From contig NW_026622986.1 of NCBI RefSeq assembly GCF_023065955.2, positions 16,207,848 to 16,271,847 on the forward strand: a stretch of 64,000 nucleotides of DNA, given 5' to 3'. The notes under the pieces are model-generated. The model saw only the letters and a list, made by a program, of their open reading frames with translations. It was not told the origin of the DNA and made no database searches. The first letter of the stretch is position 1. Every line of letters begins with the position of its first letter. This DNA comes from Ursus arctos (taxonomy: Eukaryota; Chordata; Mammalia; Carnivora; Ursidae). A program made the position numbers and the translations under genes. This document shows positions 11,725-23,370 of this stretch, one piece after another.

Positions 11725-13640
11725 CATTCACCAATATCTTGATTACTGTAGCTTTATCATAAATCATTAAATCAGAGAGATTCTTCCAACTTCATTCTTT
11801 TTTTTCAAAATTATTTTATATACCCTTCCATAAAGGTTTTAGAATTAGCATGTCTATATCTACAAAAATTCCTGCTGGAATTTTAATAGAATTATACCAA
11901 ATCTATTGATCAGTTTGGGAAAAAACTGACATTTTTACTATGTTGAGTTTTCCAATACATGAACATGGTATAGCTCTTCACTCACTTAGTGATTCTTTGA
12001 TTTCCTTTGTGTTTGATGGTTCTCAATATATGTTTGTTCACTTTATTTCATATTTCATATTTAAAGCTATTAAAAATGGCATTCGACAAATTTTTGGTTT
12101 TCAATTTTTTATTGCCAGTATATAGAAATATGATTGATTTTTGTGTGTTGACCTGATATCCTGATCTGTTGCTAAACTCACCTATTAGTCCTATGAGGTT
12201 TTTTAAAAAGTAGATTCCTTAAGGATTTTCTATTTAGACTATCTTGTTGTCTGCAAATAGGAACTGTTTTTTCCCCTCACTTTCCAATCTTTATACTTTT
12301 AAAAATTGCCTTACTGGAATGCGTAGGCCTTCCAATACAATGTTGAATAGGAGTGATGAGAATAGTTATCCTTGTTTTGTTCATGATCTTTTCAGAACAG
12401 CATCCAGTCTTTCACTGTTAAGTATGCTATAATCAGTAGTCCCCCCCCCCCCATGGATGCCTTTCATCAGGTCAAGAAAGTTCCCTTATGTTCCTATTTC
12501 GCTGACAGTTGTATTTTTTTTATCATAAATAATGTTGAATTTTGTCAAATGATATTTCTCCATCAATTAATATGATCATGTGTTTTTTTTTCTTTATACT
12601 GTCACTATGGTGGATTACATTGATTGATTTTCAAATATTGAACCAGCCTTACATTCCTGGGATAAACTCCTCTTAGATGAATTATTCTTTTTATGTATCA
12701 CTAGATTTGATTTGTTAATATTTCATAGAGGACTTTTACATCTGTATTCATGATGGATACTGAGCTGTAATGTTCTTCTCGTATAACCACCTTGTCTGAT
12801 ACTGGCATTAGAATAATGCTGGTATCATAGATTGGGAAATATTCTCCCTTATTTCCCGAAAAAAAGACTGTTTAGAGTTGGTATTACTTCTTGACACATT
12901 TAACAGAATTCACTAATGAAACCATCGGGGTCAGGAGATTCTTTTTAGGAAGGGTTTTATGAATTCAATTTCTTTCATAGTTCTGGACTATTTAGGTCAT
13001 CTATTTCATCCTTGGTGAGTTTTGATAGTTTGCAGTTTTTTTTTTTTTAAGATTTTATTTATTTATTTGACAGAGATAGAGACAGCCAGTGAGAGAGGGA
13101 ACACAAGCAGGGGGAGTGGGAGAGGAAGAAGCAGGCTCCCAGTGGAGGAGCCTGATGTGCGGCTCGATCCCGTAACGCTGGGATCACGCCCTGAGCCGAA
13201 GGCAGACGCTTAACGACTGCGCCACCCAGGTGCCCCGACAGTTTGCAGTTTTTGATGAATTTGTTCATTTCACCTAAGTGGCTGAATTAAAGTGCTCATA
13301 GCATTATCCTTCAACGTGTGTAAGGTTTGTGATGATAACTTGCTCTTTCATTGCTAATTTCAAATGAAATTTCTCTCTTTACCTTTATTCAGTTTTGTTT
13401 CGATCATCAAATATGATTTATAAAATTCACGAGGAAATGGAAACCCTATTGTATGTACCCATATTTCAATTCTTGTTGCTATTCCTTCTTTCTTCCTTGA
13501 TGCTTCCAGATTCTTTCATCATTTTCTTTTTGTTTGAAGAACTTCTATTAACTAGTAAGCATGTAAAGGTAGAACTGCTGGCAATAAATTCTTGGTTTTC
13601 CTTCACTTGGGTATGTGTTTACATCCAGCTCTTCATTGCT
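11725..13640 (-). mobile_element. LINE-1 (antisense on plus strand), split by a SINE
   Basis: The plus strand shows the antisense of L1 ORF2: cttgattactgtagctttat, agaattataccaaatctatt, tccaatacatgaacatggta, ctgttgctaaactcacctat and aatatttcatagaggactt. A SINE interrupts it at 13036-13236. About 1.7 kb of L1, old, with many stops in the coding orientation. Confidence 0.88.
13036..13236 (-). mobile_element. CAN-type tRNA-Lys SINE in an L1
   Basis: Poly-T, then the full SINE complement ending ccacccaggtgcccc. The target-site duplication gatagtttgcag / gacagtttgcag (one change) is at 13024-13035 and 13237-13248. Confidence 0.95.
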
Positions 13641-13989
13641 AAGGGATAGTTTCCCCAGAGAGAGAACACATGGTTGGTTCCTTTAGCAGTTGAGAAATGT
13701 TATGCCACTTTCCTGAGAGAAATGTACCTGAGAGAAATGTACCATCATTCAAACCGGAGTTTCCCTATAGGAAACTGGACCTTGCACCTTTATGAGTTCT
13801 GGATCCCATGACTCAGGTGGGCTTCCTTGGGCGGAGCTATCTCCCACAAGAAAATTGCATCCTATGCTATGCTAGCAGAAAAGAGAGGGAGGACAAGGAA
13901 ACTTCTGTATGACTTCTGTAGCCCTGGCTTAAGTGCGTTTTTTTCCTTCAGCTCTTATATTATATCTTTTGCTATGATAAATCTTGCCC

Positions 13990-14105
13990 ATAATTATATA
14001 TATGTTTATATAAACATATATAAACATAAATATAAATTTATAAATTTATATATAAATATGTATTCTATTTATATATAAATTTATATAAAATCATATAAAA
14101 ATATA
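13990..14105 (+). repeat. AT-rich TATAAA-type low-complexity tract
   Basis: Repeated tatataaa/ataaatttata units with several self-complementary stretches. Probably a degenerate microsatellite. Confidence 0.85.
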
Positions 14106-14395
14106 TATGTCTCCCCCCTGCCAGCCAAGAAAATGGGGCTAGGTCAGGTGAATTTCCTAAATTCTGTCTTTGCAACTAGTGAGCAGTCTGTTCCACTAGC
14201 AGTAAATTAGGGGCAGGAATTATCTTTAAGTATTTCTTCAAATACAGGGTGAAAGGGGGGATCAGCTAAAGGCCATGTGAGTTTTCTCTTTAATTTATTT
14301 TGAGGGAAAAAATACAAAAATAATCTTATTAAATGCTTTTGGAGAACTGCACAAAACTCTATAATCATAACAAATACTGAAAGTTTTATATTTTC

Positions 14396-14541
14396 CTTTT
14401 TTAAAATTTATTATTTATTTGAAAGCGAGAAGCAGACTCCCTGCTAAGCGGAGGCCTGACGCAGGGCTTGATCCCAGGACCCTGGGTTTGTGACCCAAGC
14501 CTAAGGCAGATGCTTAACCGACTGAGTCACCCAGGCACACT
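14396..14541 (-). mobile_element. Truncated CAN-type SINE
   Basis: Minus strand; the middle is shortened. The target-site duplication aagttttatattttc is exact over 15 bases at 14381-14395 and 14542-14556. Confidence 0.93.
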
Positions 14542-14685
14542 AAGTTTTATATTTTCTGATTCAATATTCTATTTACTATAGCTAAGTAAATGAGAGAATC
14601 TAATCATGTATTAAATGCACTAACCATATATTATGGTAAAATCTCTAAGCAAAAATTAGTATTTCCCACCTCTCCCATCTAAACA

Positions 14686-14731
14686 CCTTTCTTTCTCTCT
14701 TTTTTTTTCTCTTTTTCTCTTTTTCTCTTTT

Positions 14732-14794
<63 letters not shown>

Positions 14795-14862
14795 CTTTCC
14801 TTCCTTCCTTCCTTCCTTCCTTCCTTCCTTCCTTCCTTCCTTCCTTCCTTCCTTCCTTCTTT
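14686..14862 (+). repeat. 177-base pure pyrimidine tract (CTTT)n(CTTC)n
   Basis: No A or G from 14686 to 14862: mixed CTTT/CT text, then about 19 CTTT units, then about 17 CTTC units. Triplex-prone and likely polymorphic in length. Confidence 0.95.
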
Positions 14863-14942
14863 GTAAATGAAACATCTTCACACCCATAGTAAGATTTCTT
14901 TCTTGTAAATGAAACATCTTTACACCCATAGTAAGATTTTAG
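14861..14942 (+). repeat. Two-copy tandem repeat, 42-base unit
   Basis: ttgtaaatgaaacatctt starts at 14861 and again at 14903; each copy ends acccatagtaagattt. The two differ at about one position. The repeat directly adjoins the homopyrimidine microsatellite. Confidence 0.9.
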
Positions 14943-15872
14943 TAAGCTGGGAGTTACCACTGGAAAGGTCAGTTAGAATGGCAGGAAGCATAATCAGGTT
15001 TACCTGTTTCTAAAGTTACAGGGTAGTTTTATAATGTTGGACAGTTTGACTCAGAGCCACCTATCAAAGAAAGCAGGTGTATTTCTCACTGAGTGTGCTT
15101 CCGGGAGAAAGAAGAATCATTTGCACATAGAAGATGGTAGCCAGCACACAGAGCCTAGTGCATCATGGAGGGCAATCTTACTGAGGGATTAAAAAGGGAT
15201 AACTTACTGGAGCTCCTGAACTGTAGTTTCCCGCTGCTGTATGCAGAAGTATTTCGTTTGCACATCCTTGCCATGAAGTCTGCCCAGTTGTGTTAACAAG
15301 GGCTTTAATACTTAAGGGAATTTTATTTCTAAGTAAATATGGAAACAAGTGCCCAGAAATTACAAAATTAACTCTTGTAAAATTAATCCTCAGAAAGAAC
15401 ATCAATTTGTGATTAAAGATTGCAGAACTTTTAAATCCAAACAATCCAAAACAATAAGGAATCCAAAGCAATAAGGATATTTTTTACATTCATAGGTGGG
15501 TGAGAAGGAAAGTAGCTAAGTAGAGAGAGAGATTTGTCTGGCTCCAGATTTTCAGAAGTCAATCACTTGCTCCTTTTTGACACCAACTATTTGAACAAAT
15601 AAATTAGAAGGCAAGGCTGCTGGGAGCAATATAAGTCATGAATCTGGCCAACATGGGGTTTCAGTTTAGGTGGGAAGATTTTGGTATATGAAAAATAATC
15701 ACCATGCCTGGTAGCATTCGATAAATTCCACATGAGTGATAAAAATAAGAAACTCAAGACGTTCCAGAAATCTATCCCAACTGGGGGTCCTGTTCCACCC
15801 ATTCCATTCCAAAAGAATGAGAAGAGAGGATCATACAAAGTGGACACACAATGTATTCTGGGCTTAGAAGGA

Positions 15873-15935
15873 TGCATGTGCGCATGCGCGTGCGCGCGCA
15901 CGCGCGCGCGTGTGTGTGTGTGCGTGTGTGTGTGT
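15873..15935 (+). repeat. 63-base alternating purine-pyrimidine tract (Z-DNA type)
   Basis: Strict alternation of purine and pyrimidine: mixed GCAT/GCGC, then (CG)n, then (TG)n with one CG step. The (CG)n core at about 15888-15911 is the strongest form for left-handed DNA. Confidence 0.93.
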
Positions 15936-15961
15936 TTGTAGTTTATTTTGTTATTTGTCAA

Positions 15962-16070
15962 TGTCCCAGTAGGATGTATGCTCTTTGAAAACAGAGGTGT
16001 TGTTCATTGCTGTATCTCTAACACTGGAACAACTCCTGGCACCTAGAACAGTAAGGATTTGCTGAATGAA
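15962..16070 (+). mobile_element. L2 3' end
   Basis: gttcattgctgtatctctaa, cctggcacctagaacagtaa and gctgaatgaatgaat are the characteristic end of L2. Confidence 0.8.
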
Positions 16071-17149
16071 TGAATAATTTCAAGGAAAGAAGGTGAGAAG
16101 GTATTTAAATCTGATTAAGATGTTAAGTGTGATTAAGAGACAATATCCATTTCTGAAAGACTTTTGCAGTCAGTCAAGATTTGGGGGGAAGGGAAAAAAT
16201 GGCTAAGTTAAGGTTTATAAAGGGGTTGAGGGAAATTATTTTAAAAATAAAAATGTTTTAGGAAGTCATTATGATGAAGATCAAGAGCGAACAGGAGAAA
16301 TGTTTAAGTACATGTTGTAAATTTTGAAAAGACTCCAGAGATGAACAGACTGGAAGGAAACAAAATAGAGACAGGAAAGCAATAAACTTTTAAGTGTGTA
16401 TAATAAACTCATACGCAGTCAACTTAAATATTTATGAAAATTGGTCTGAATACAAAAATACAGTACAGATAGAACTTATAATACATTTACAGATACATAT
16501 AGTAAATGTTTATTGTAAGGGGAATGGTCTTTATAAAGAAAAGCTTCAGAGGGCATATTAGATTTTTTGGCTTCAGTGAAGCCTAGGAAAGTATCAAGAT
16601 GGCGGCTGGATACAGAGGAAACTAATCACCTCTCCCATGAGTGTATTCCCACAAGGGAGAGTACAACTGAAACCTTCACACATAAAAATAATCTGATTGC
16701 TGGTCACCGAGTGAGAGCCTGTGGCTTCAGGATTTTAATTTATGTAGCATATGGTGATGATATTCATGAGGAGAAAGAGAAACATCATTCTTTCCTTGTC
16801 CATATTAGGCCACCCCACACACAGAATTGATTTGCTTGCTCCCCATCCCATCTCTCCTCCTCTTTTCAAGAATTTAGCCACTTTGTGGTCCAAGATGGTT
16901 CATCATTCTTTGTCAATATCTCAACAACTTTTTGTTAACATTAAACATTCTCTATGACAATCTCAGATGAATAGAGTTAAAAATGTTTTACTCTATCTCC
17001 AGGGATCCAAAGGACTAATAGTCACAAGACAAGAAGGGTTTACCAAAAGACAGACAACAGGGCAACAAGATTATGACCTATCCATCCCCACCAGTGGACC
17101 CGGAATAGGAGGGGAGAAGGACCGGACATACACTGATCACTTAAGTGTG

Positions 17150-17250
17150 CCAGGCAATGGTTTGGGCACTGGATAAGCATCATTTTACTTACTCTCACAG
17201 CACCTCTATGAGGCAGGAATCGTTTCTGTTTTAGAGATAAGAAAACCAAG
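17150..17250 (+). mobile_element. MIR-like fossil
   Basis: ggtttgggcactggataagc, tctcacagcacctctatgag and tttagagataagaaaaccaa follow the MIR 3' half. Confidence 0.6.
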
Positions 17251-17539
17251 GACCGATTTTGTCTGAATGCAAAATGTGTGTTCTCCTTCATGCTAACAAT
17301 CTGTTTGAATGTTGGGAGTACATCAGGGTTTATCTTCAAGTGGGAAGAAGAGGCAGGGACAAGGAAGAGACTGGAAATGGTGTGAGAAGAAATAATTATC
17401 TTCATTTGTTTATACTTATTCTCCTGGGGTATATTGGGAGGGGGTCAAACCTCTATTTCTTTCAACAACCAGCATTCAATATTTGAAATTATTTGTGATA
17501 TTTAATCTATAAATGTTTCTTTACTGTCCCTGATGTTCC

Positions 17540-18480
17540 TGACATTATTCCAGGCTCTACAACTATAAATATGAAAAGGGCCTGGTCCCAGGTCTCAAGT
17601 AGTCCATTGCTTAGTAAGAAAGACAAATAAATCAACACCAAGCAGTTCAGGTTATATGTAAGATTACCTGAATTCGTGAAGGAGTGAACATGAAGAGAAT
17701 ACCTAACCTGGGGTGACCAGGGAAGGCCTCACAAAAACAAAATATATAAAGAGAATGAAGAAGGGTAGGAATTTGCCAGGCATACAAGACATGTGAGACT
17801 CTTACAGCAGGATACCATGGTTGCTGTTTGGACTTCGTCTGGAGGATGATAGGGAATCGTTGCTTTAGGCAGAGTAATATCATCAGCCTTTCATTTTGGG
17901 AAGGTAACTCAGGGGGCAGCATGGAGGATGGGTTTGTGGGGGCCTATCAGAAGAATCTTATAATAAGGAGGTTAGTGTCTTGAGATGTAATACAAAGGCC
18001 TGAACTGGGGAGGTAAAGGTGAAAATGGAGGGAAACCATGACCTAAGAGACACTGAAGACATCTAGTGCATGGGACTGAGACTCATTCAGTGTAGGGTGG
18101 AAAGGAGAAGGACTTTAAGATGATTCCTAGGCTTGAACAAGTGCACGGGAAGATGGTAACATTCAAAAGCCGAGGGAAGAGAGGAGGAGGTTTGGGAGTT
18201 GGGGGAACAATGAATTTCATTTGGAACACATTGTTTACGGGCAATAGGGGAGAGAAGGCTGGACTCAGGAGAGGGGTATATAAGTATCAGCAGTAGCTAA
18301 AACCATGGAGAGTGAGAAAGGGAGTAAATGAAGAATCCTGGAGCATATCAATGTGTAAGGTAGTTGTGATGGGTAGATGAGGATATAGCAAAAAGGGCCA
18401 GAGAAGAGGGAGACTTGTCCATAGGACAAGAAGGTGTGGATCAAATGAGATAAAGATGTGAGTGCTTCCAAGTAGTACAG
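17540..18480 (-). mobile_element. Possible L2-like fossil, minus orientation
   Basis: Several phrases (ggaaggcctcacaaa, agggtggaaaggagaaggac, aagaccttgaagg-like text) resemble inverted L2. Diverged, and the limits are uncertain. Confidence 0.4.
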
Positions 18481-18542
18481 AAAAGTCAAACTATCAAATA
18501 TTGTAATTAAAAACCCATGGCTATCTGAAGAGCAGCACTTTG

Positions 18543-18786
18543 AAAAATTTATTTAAATTCTAGTTAGTTGACATACAGTTCAATACTGGTTTCAGGAGTA
18601 GAGTTCAGTGGGTCATCATTTACATATAACACCCAGTACTCATCATAACAAGTGCCCTCCTTAATCCCCATCACCCATCTAGCCTATCCCCCTCCCACCT
18701 CCCTCCATCAACCCTCATTTTGCTCTCTTGAGTTAAGATCTTGTCTCTCATGATTTGTTTCCTCCTCTCTCTCTTTTTCCTGCTCC
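18543..18786 (-). mobile_element. Carnivore L1 3' UTR fragment
   Basis: The plus strand reads gttagttgacatacagttca, agtgccctccttaatcccca and ccctcattttgctctcttga: the antisense of carnivore L1 3' UTR. Imperfect flanking duplications (tgaagagcagcactttga at 18527 / tgaagatcagcattttga at 18788) indicate a 5'-truncated insertion. Confidence 0.8.
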
Positions 18787-19479
18787 CTGAAGATCAGCAT
18801 TTTGATATTTACAAGTACACAAAATAACTTTCAACCCAGTAGGACTGCCCATTCTCCCCCAAAAGATTTAGGATTAAGAGCCAGACTAAGCTGTAAGAAA
18901 ACTAAGATGATATTCTGCCAAGAATAGTAGAATCACCAAAGATTAAAGTTGATGTGGTATCAGAGGCCCAGAGGGAAAAATACACATGGTCACCCATCAG
19001 ACAAGTGGCCTACACTTCCCTTATCAAGGGGGCAGGAGGCGGATTCTTCCCCCGGGCCATGGCTGGGTAGACCGAAGGGAGACACCGGCCTCAAAGCCAG
19101 CCAGTACTTTGGCCTCTGAAGATAAGATGGTTTCTCTGACAAATAAGAACTTGATAGTTGTTGGGCTTTGGAACTGAATGTTTGCTTGGCATTGGAGCCA
19201 GATCTGTCCCACGGCAAACTGAAGTCACATACAAGGTACGGTTATGGGTGAGGCAGTAACCAAGAGGAAGTCAAGGAGAATAACCAAGTATCTGTAAATA
19301 AGATACCCACATGCAGAGAGAGAAAAAGAGGGAGAGAGACAGAGACCCTACAATTCTCGACTTCATCCCAGCTCCTGTCCTTTAGGGTCTGGCTGCATTT
19401 CCCGCATCGGCACCTGGAGACTCCTCTATATCCCTACGAGGGTGGAGTGGATTTGGGCTCCTTGCACCTGTTCCGTACA

Positions 19480-19640
19480 ACGGTACTAACATTTGCTGAG
19501 CGTCTGCTTTGTGCCAGGCACTGCTCTATGCACTTTCCATGTGCTAATTTATTTAATCCTCGCAACACCCTATGTCATGTCCATTTTACTGATGAAGGGA
19601 CACAGGCAAAGAGATGGTAACCAACTTGTTCAAGACACAC
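19480..19640 (+). mobile_element. MIR-like fossil
   Basis: ctgctttgtgccaggcactg, tcctcgcaacaccctatg and ccattttactgatgaaggga are MIR core and 3' text. Confidence 0.7.
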
Positions 19641-19873
19641 AGCTTGTAAGGGTGGACCTTGTCAAAAATACCCTTTTCCTGCAAACGTTCAGATTTCTAT
19701 TCTCTTGAATAAACACGAATGCCTCTGTATACCCACCAAGCCCTGGGCTAAATACTAGGGATGGAAAGAAAAATTACTCAAATCAGAACATGTTCTTGTC
19801 CTCAAGGAGCTCTCCAGGCAGTAGAAGTAAAACGCAGGGAAGCCAGAGGAGGAAAGGAAAGACAGGAAGAGAA

Positions 19874-19954
19874 GGTGGGGGGAAATGGGGCAGGATAGGG
19901 TGGGGAGGGGAGAGGAGGGGAGGGGTGGGGTAAAAGGGAAGGGAGGGGAGGGAA
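19874..19954 (+). repeat. G-rich cluster with quadruplex potential
   Basis: About a dozen runs of three or more G separated by one to five bases within 81 bases on the plus strand. This is the template strand of ARMC3; the nascent RNA would be C-rich here. Confidence 0.85.
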
Positions 19955-20906
19955 GAGCAAAAAGTATCAGTCCTGGAACAATAGGAGCAGATAAGAAGCA
20001 GAGACGAGAATAGGGAGCAAAGGGGACTGACAATAGAGAATGAAGTTAGAAATAGAAAAGGAACAGCTCTGAGGTCTGAGGAGAGCAAACCACTCTCTGG
20101 ACCTCGGGAGACCATAGAGGGCAGTCTCCGTTTCGAAAGCGGATGCTCGAAATGTGTGCCAAGCAGCCTCCAATACCACAGCGGTTCTGAAGGGCTTAAG
20201 TCAACAATAATTAAAGGGTCACGGAGTGTGGCAAGAGGTCCAAGTGGGTTTTTGAGGAATCCAGGAAAGTGCTCATTAGAGAAATAATAGGTTTAAAAAT
20301 ACGTAAACATACAGAAAGCATGTCTAAAACATGCCAGGCCTAAAAAGCACGAAACCACATTCTAATTGTTCCATCAAGTAAGAACTGGGTCCTATTTCCC
20401 TTTCCTCCATCTCGCTGCCTCCTGAAGGGTCAGAGGTTTCTCTGGAGGAGCAGGATGGGGGGCTGGGGGGGGCACAAGGCAGAGGGAGAGGGACGGCGCT
20501 CCAGCGTGTGGGGCTCACCACCCGCAAAGGCGCCACTGGGGGAGGGCAGAGGGGTCATTTTACATTGATCACGACATAGGGTTGGACTTTTAAATGACTG
20601 GCCAGAGACTGTTGTTGCTGTTTTTGAGTTCAAGTGTCTGTAGGACTGTACAGTTGATCAAAGTGACCTGAGTTCTCACCCAGAGGCAGGAGAAGAAATT
20701 CCTCTGGTTAAGTTTTCAAGAGATTGCAAGAGACAAAAATGAAGGGACTTTTTAATTACATTGCATGAGCCTGGCCTCATATGACATCCTAATTCTGTAA
20801 GAAAAGCTTCCTATTTAAAGGCCATCCCTTCCATTCACCAACTTCAGTGGGGAATCAAAACCTCACATGATGATCGTAGAACAGAATACAGTCCCACATG
20901 TCCTAC

Positions 20907-21014
20907 CTTGATCCCTTCTCTTTAGTGGCGCTTTTGCTGACAGCTGTATTTCGTCCGGAAGTAGGTTCTGATTTGTCTTCTGTGGGAGATCCAAATCCAG
21001 TACTAAAATGAAAA
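20907..21014 (-). CDS. ARMC3: ARMC3 exon L (linker; tandem acceptor)
   Basis: Encodes FHFSTGFGSPTEDKSEPTSG, then RNTAVSKSATKEKGS, with donor gtagga in phase 2. Two acceptors keep the frame: one before 21014 (aacaaaag) and one 12 bases further in, before 21002 (cattttag), giving 108 or 96 bases. The longer form keeps FHFS, which mammalian ARMC3 also has (YHFS in the human protein as I recall it); the shorter has the better pyrimidine tract. Either choice joins exon K and exon M in frame. Confidence 0.88.
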
Positions 21015-21433
21015 CTTTTGTTCTTAGAACAAGGAAAAACTCATCATCGATTTCAATCATATGAAAAATAATAAAACAGTACATTTGCAAGGCATTTCGT
21101 CATTCGGAAGGCACGTCTCTTTGCCATGACATGCCTGGGCTCCTTTCCCCGTTGTGAAGCCCGCACCAGGCATGACTCTAGCTACAGATAATAAGTCGAC
21201 TCACAGCTCCTAAGTCGTGTGCTCCAGGGCTCCCTGGAGGTTTGCAGCACACAATACGGAGAGCCTCCTTTTCCCAGAGATCTTTTTCATAGCAATTTAA
21301 AAATGCAATTATGAAATTATAGTACTAGAAGAATGAAAAGAGTTAAGTTGCCAAAATCTAAAATCTAAATTTGTTCTTACTCCCAAATTGAGGGGAGAAT
21401 TATTGGAATACAGACAAAATACCATTTTCTTAC
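21015..21433 (-). other. ARMC3: ARMC3 intron, about 0.4 kb
   Basis: Short AT-rich intron in which I see no repeat. Its end depends on which acceptor of exon L is used. Confidence 0.75.
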
Positions 21434-21535
21434 TTTGTCTTTTCTCTGCTTGCTCTTCTTAAAGAAGATGAGGAAGAAATACTCCGTCCATAACCAATAT
21501 CTGATGACTTATCTTCCATAGATGGAGGTGGAGAA
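21434..21535 (-). CDS. ARMC3: ARMC3 exon K (Ser-rich linker)
   Basis: A 102-base exon (acceptor ending tttag, donor gtaaga), phase 2 to 2. It encodes SPPPSMEDKSSDIGYGRS and then a Ser run (ISSSSSLRRASREKTK). Likely disordered, with possible basophilic phosphorylation sites (RRAS). A three-base-multiple exon with matching phases, so skipping it would keep the frame. Confidence 0.93.
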
Positions 21536-22218
21536 CTAAAATTTTACATATTTGAAATGATATACAAGTTAAAATACTTTACTTGTCAATATTGGATTGG
21601 TCCTGCAAAACAGATTTTTTTTTCAGAAAATCGTAATTGGAGCTGACTTATCAGTGACCTAATGAAAGCATAAAGGAGAAGTTAAGGTAAGACAAAAAGA
21701 ATATTGTTCATTAACTGGAACTGGAAATATTTTTATAAAATAAATTATGACAGATACATAGATATACGTGACCATCTTAAGGAAGCATTTTGAAGCTTTA
21801 ATTTTTAGCTTTACTGTTTACTTCTTATTTTATATTTAAAAAACAAAAACAGAACAAAACCTTTGGTTTTGTTACAGTCCTGCCTACGGTTGTGGAGCCC
21901 TGTGAACGTAATTCGTTTTGGTTTGCTCCTATCTACTTATGCTTTCTTCAATTACTTCATGTTACCAGCACTGACTACGGAAATACATCTGGAATTGAGT
22001 GGTAAGAGGGAGTCAGAGGAAAACCCACGTTGGTGGTGATTTCATGGTCTTTACTATGTCAGGCTATGAGTTTGCGGACCGGTGTTCGTTTTCAGGGTGA
22101 TGCCAAATACAGGGGGCAAAAAGATACCGTCCTGGGAATCATATATTCACGTGATGATGGCCAGACAACTTAAAGTATTACGTGCTTCCCCGCATCCCCC
22201 CTCCCCCAAGAGACTCAC
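21536..22218 (-). other. ARMC3: ARMC3 intron, 0.7 kb
   Basis: AT-rich intron in which I see no repeat or other feature. Confidence 0.8.
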
Positions 22219-22316
22219 ACGTCAGATTTACTGTTAACTAAGAGCACAGCACGCAGATCAGTTGGTTCTTGTAAGCAGAGATCCTTCAACGGCATAAGTT
22301 TGGTGCCGGGATTTAT
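22219..22316 (-). CDS. ARMC3: ARMC3 exon J (start of linker)
   Basis: A 98-base exon (acceptor tctacag, donor gtgagt), phase 0 to 2. It encodes INPGTKLMPLKDLCLQEPTD, then LRAVLLVNSKSDV with the last codon split. The choice between GTGTGA and GTGAGT at the donor was decided by phase: ending after ACGT joins in frame with exon K. Confidence 0.94.
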
Positions 22317-22849
22317 CTGTAGATAATCGAAGAACTAAAAAGTAATATCTGCATGGGTTATATTGTTTTAAATGGATACTGATGTTATAGTGTTTTAAAT
22401 GTATACTGAAACGGGAACCTGAACTTGTGGGCATCTTGCCTCCAGTTCCCCACAATCTGTATCGCTTTATACTCTCAGCTGTTTCACACCATCATTGTCA
22501 GTTTGGCCCCCGAAAGTAGTTGAGTTTGCAATTTGTACATAAGGGAGTTTACAGTGTATGCAATGTATATATAAGGGCGTTTGCGATGTATACATAAGCG
22601 AGAATTTGTCTGTGACAAATCACTAAACAGATTACTAAAAATGTTGTGAGGATATGTAAAAATAGGCTAGTCAAGGTCCTATATTAGCAATTTTACCAGC
22701 CTGCTGAGGGGGGGTTAGACCACACCACCTTCTGGGGTCTTTTCCCAATCGTATTATAGTTAGATCCCTCTCTTGTCCAAGATACTTTTCAGGATCCTTT
22801 AAAAATCAGACAGATTACGTCATTTTTCTGCCCACAACTCTGCCAAGTT

Positions 22850-23370
22850 TTCCTACTTCATTCAGAATAAAGGCCCAAATCCTTCTGATGGTCTTCAAGG
22901 CTTACACGATCTGATTTAGTCCCTACAAGTCTGCCCCGTGGTTCACTCAGCTGCGGCTACACTGACCTTGCCGTTTCTTAACTATGTCAGGCATGTTCCT
23001 CTGCCTAGAAAGCTCTTCCCCCAGCCATTCCCATGGCTAAGTCCCTCAACCTTCCAGTTTTTGCTCAGATATTCCCCTGTCTGTGAGGCCTCCCTGACCA
23101 CCACGTCTAAAGTTACGGTGAACGTCAACCCCAGGACCCACCCGGCATCATAGAGCCCCCTTATCTTGCCTCTGCTTTACCCCCCCCCCCCAAAGCTCTG
23201 ATCATTTTGATCACGTGCTATAAATTATTTATCTATTTGTCCTCTTTACTGTTTATTGTCTGTTTTCTCTCACTGGAGTCATGAAAGTAGAAATCTATGT
23301 ATTTTATTCACTGACATCTTCCAACCTATGATATTGGAAACTTAATATGTACTGAACAAAGGAATCAGAG
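22850..23370 (+). mobile_element. L2-like fossil
   Basis: tggtcttcaaggcttacacg, tgttcctctgcctagaaagc, tgaggcctccctgaccacca and a 3' end with gtactgaacaaaggaatc follow the L2 order. Confidence 0.65.

Larger units (their letters stand above)
9821..20906 (-). other. ARMC3: ARMC3 intron, 11.1 kb
   Basis: Holds G-rich sequence (19874-19954), MIR fossils (19480, 17150), an L1 tail (18543), the Z-DNA type tract (15873), a homopyrimidine tract (14686), AT-rich repeats (13990-14100), SINEs (14396, 13036, 11539) and an antisense L1 (11725-13640). Stretches 9890-11530, 14950-15860, 16080-17140 and 20200-20900 hold nothing I can name with confidence. Confidence 0.8.

Noticed and set aside
14861..14942. 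Direct repeats resembling a CRISPR array
   Set aside because: Only two tandem copies without spacers, in a mammalian intron next to a microsatellite.
14645..14960. Two open frames rich in Lys-Glu-Arg repeats
   Set aside because: They are translations of the homopyrimidine microsatellite on the opposite strand.
15587..15961. 124-codon frame with His-Thr repeats
   Set aside because: The repeats are the translated (TG/CG)n tract; the rest shows no similarity to any protein I know.
22196..22222. Alternative donor GTGTGA for ARMC3 exon J
   Set aside because: It would break the frame with exon K; the GTGAGT two bases later is a better donor and joins in frame.
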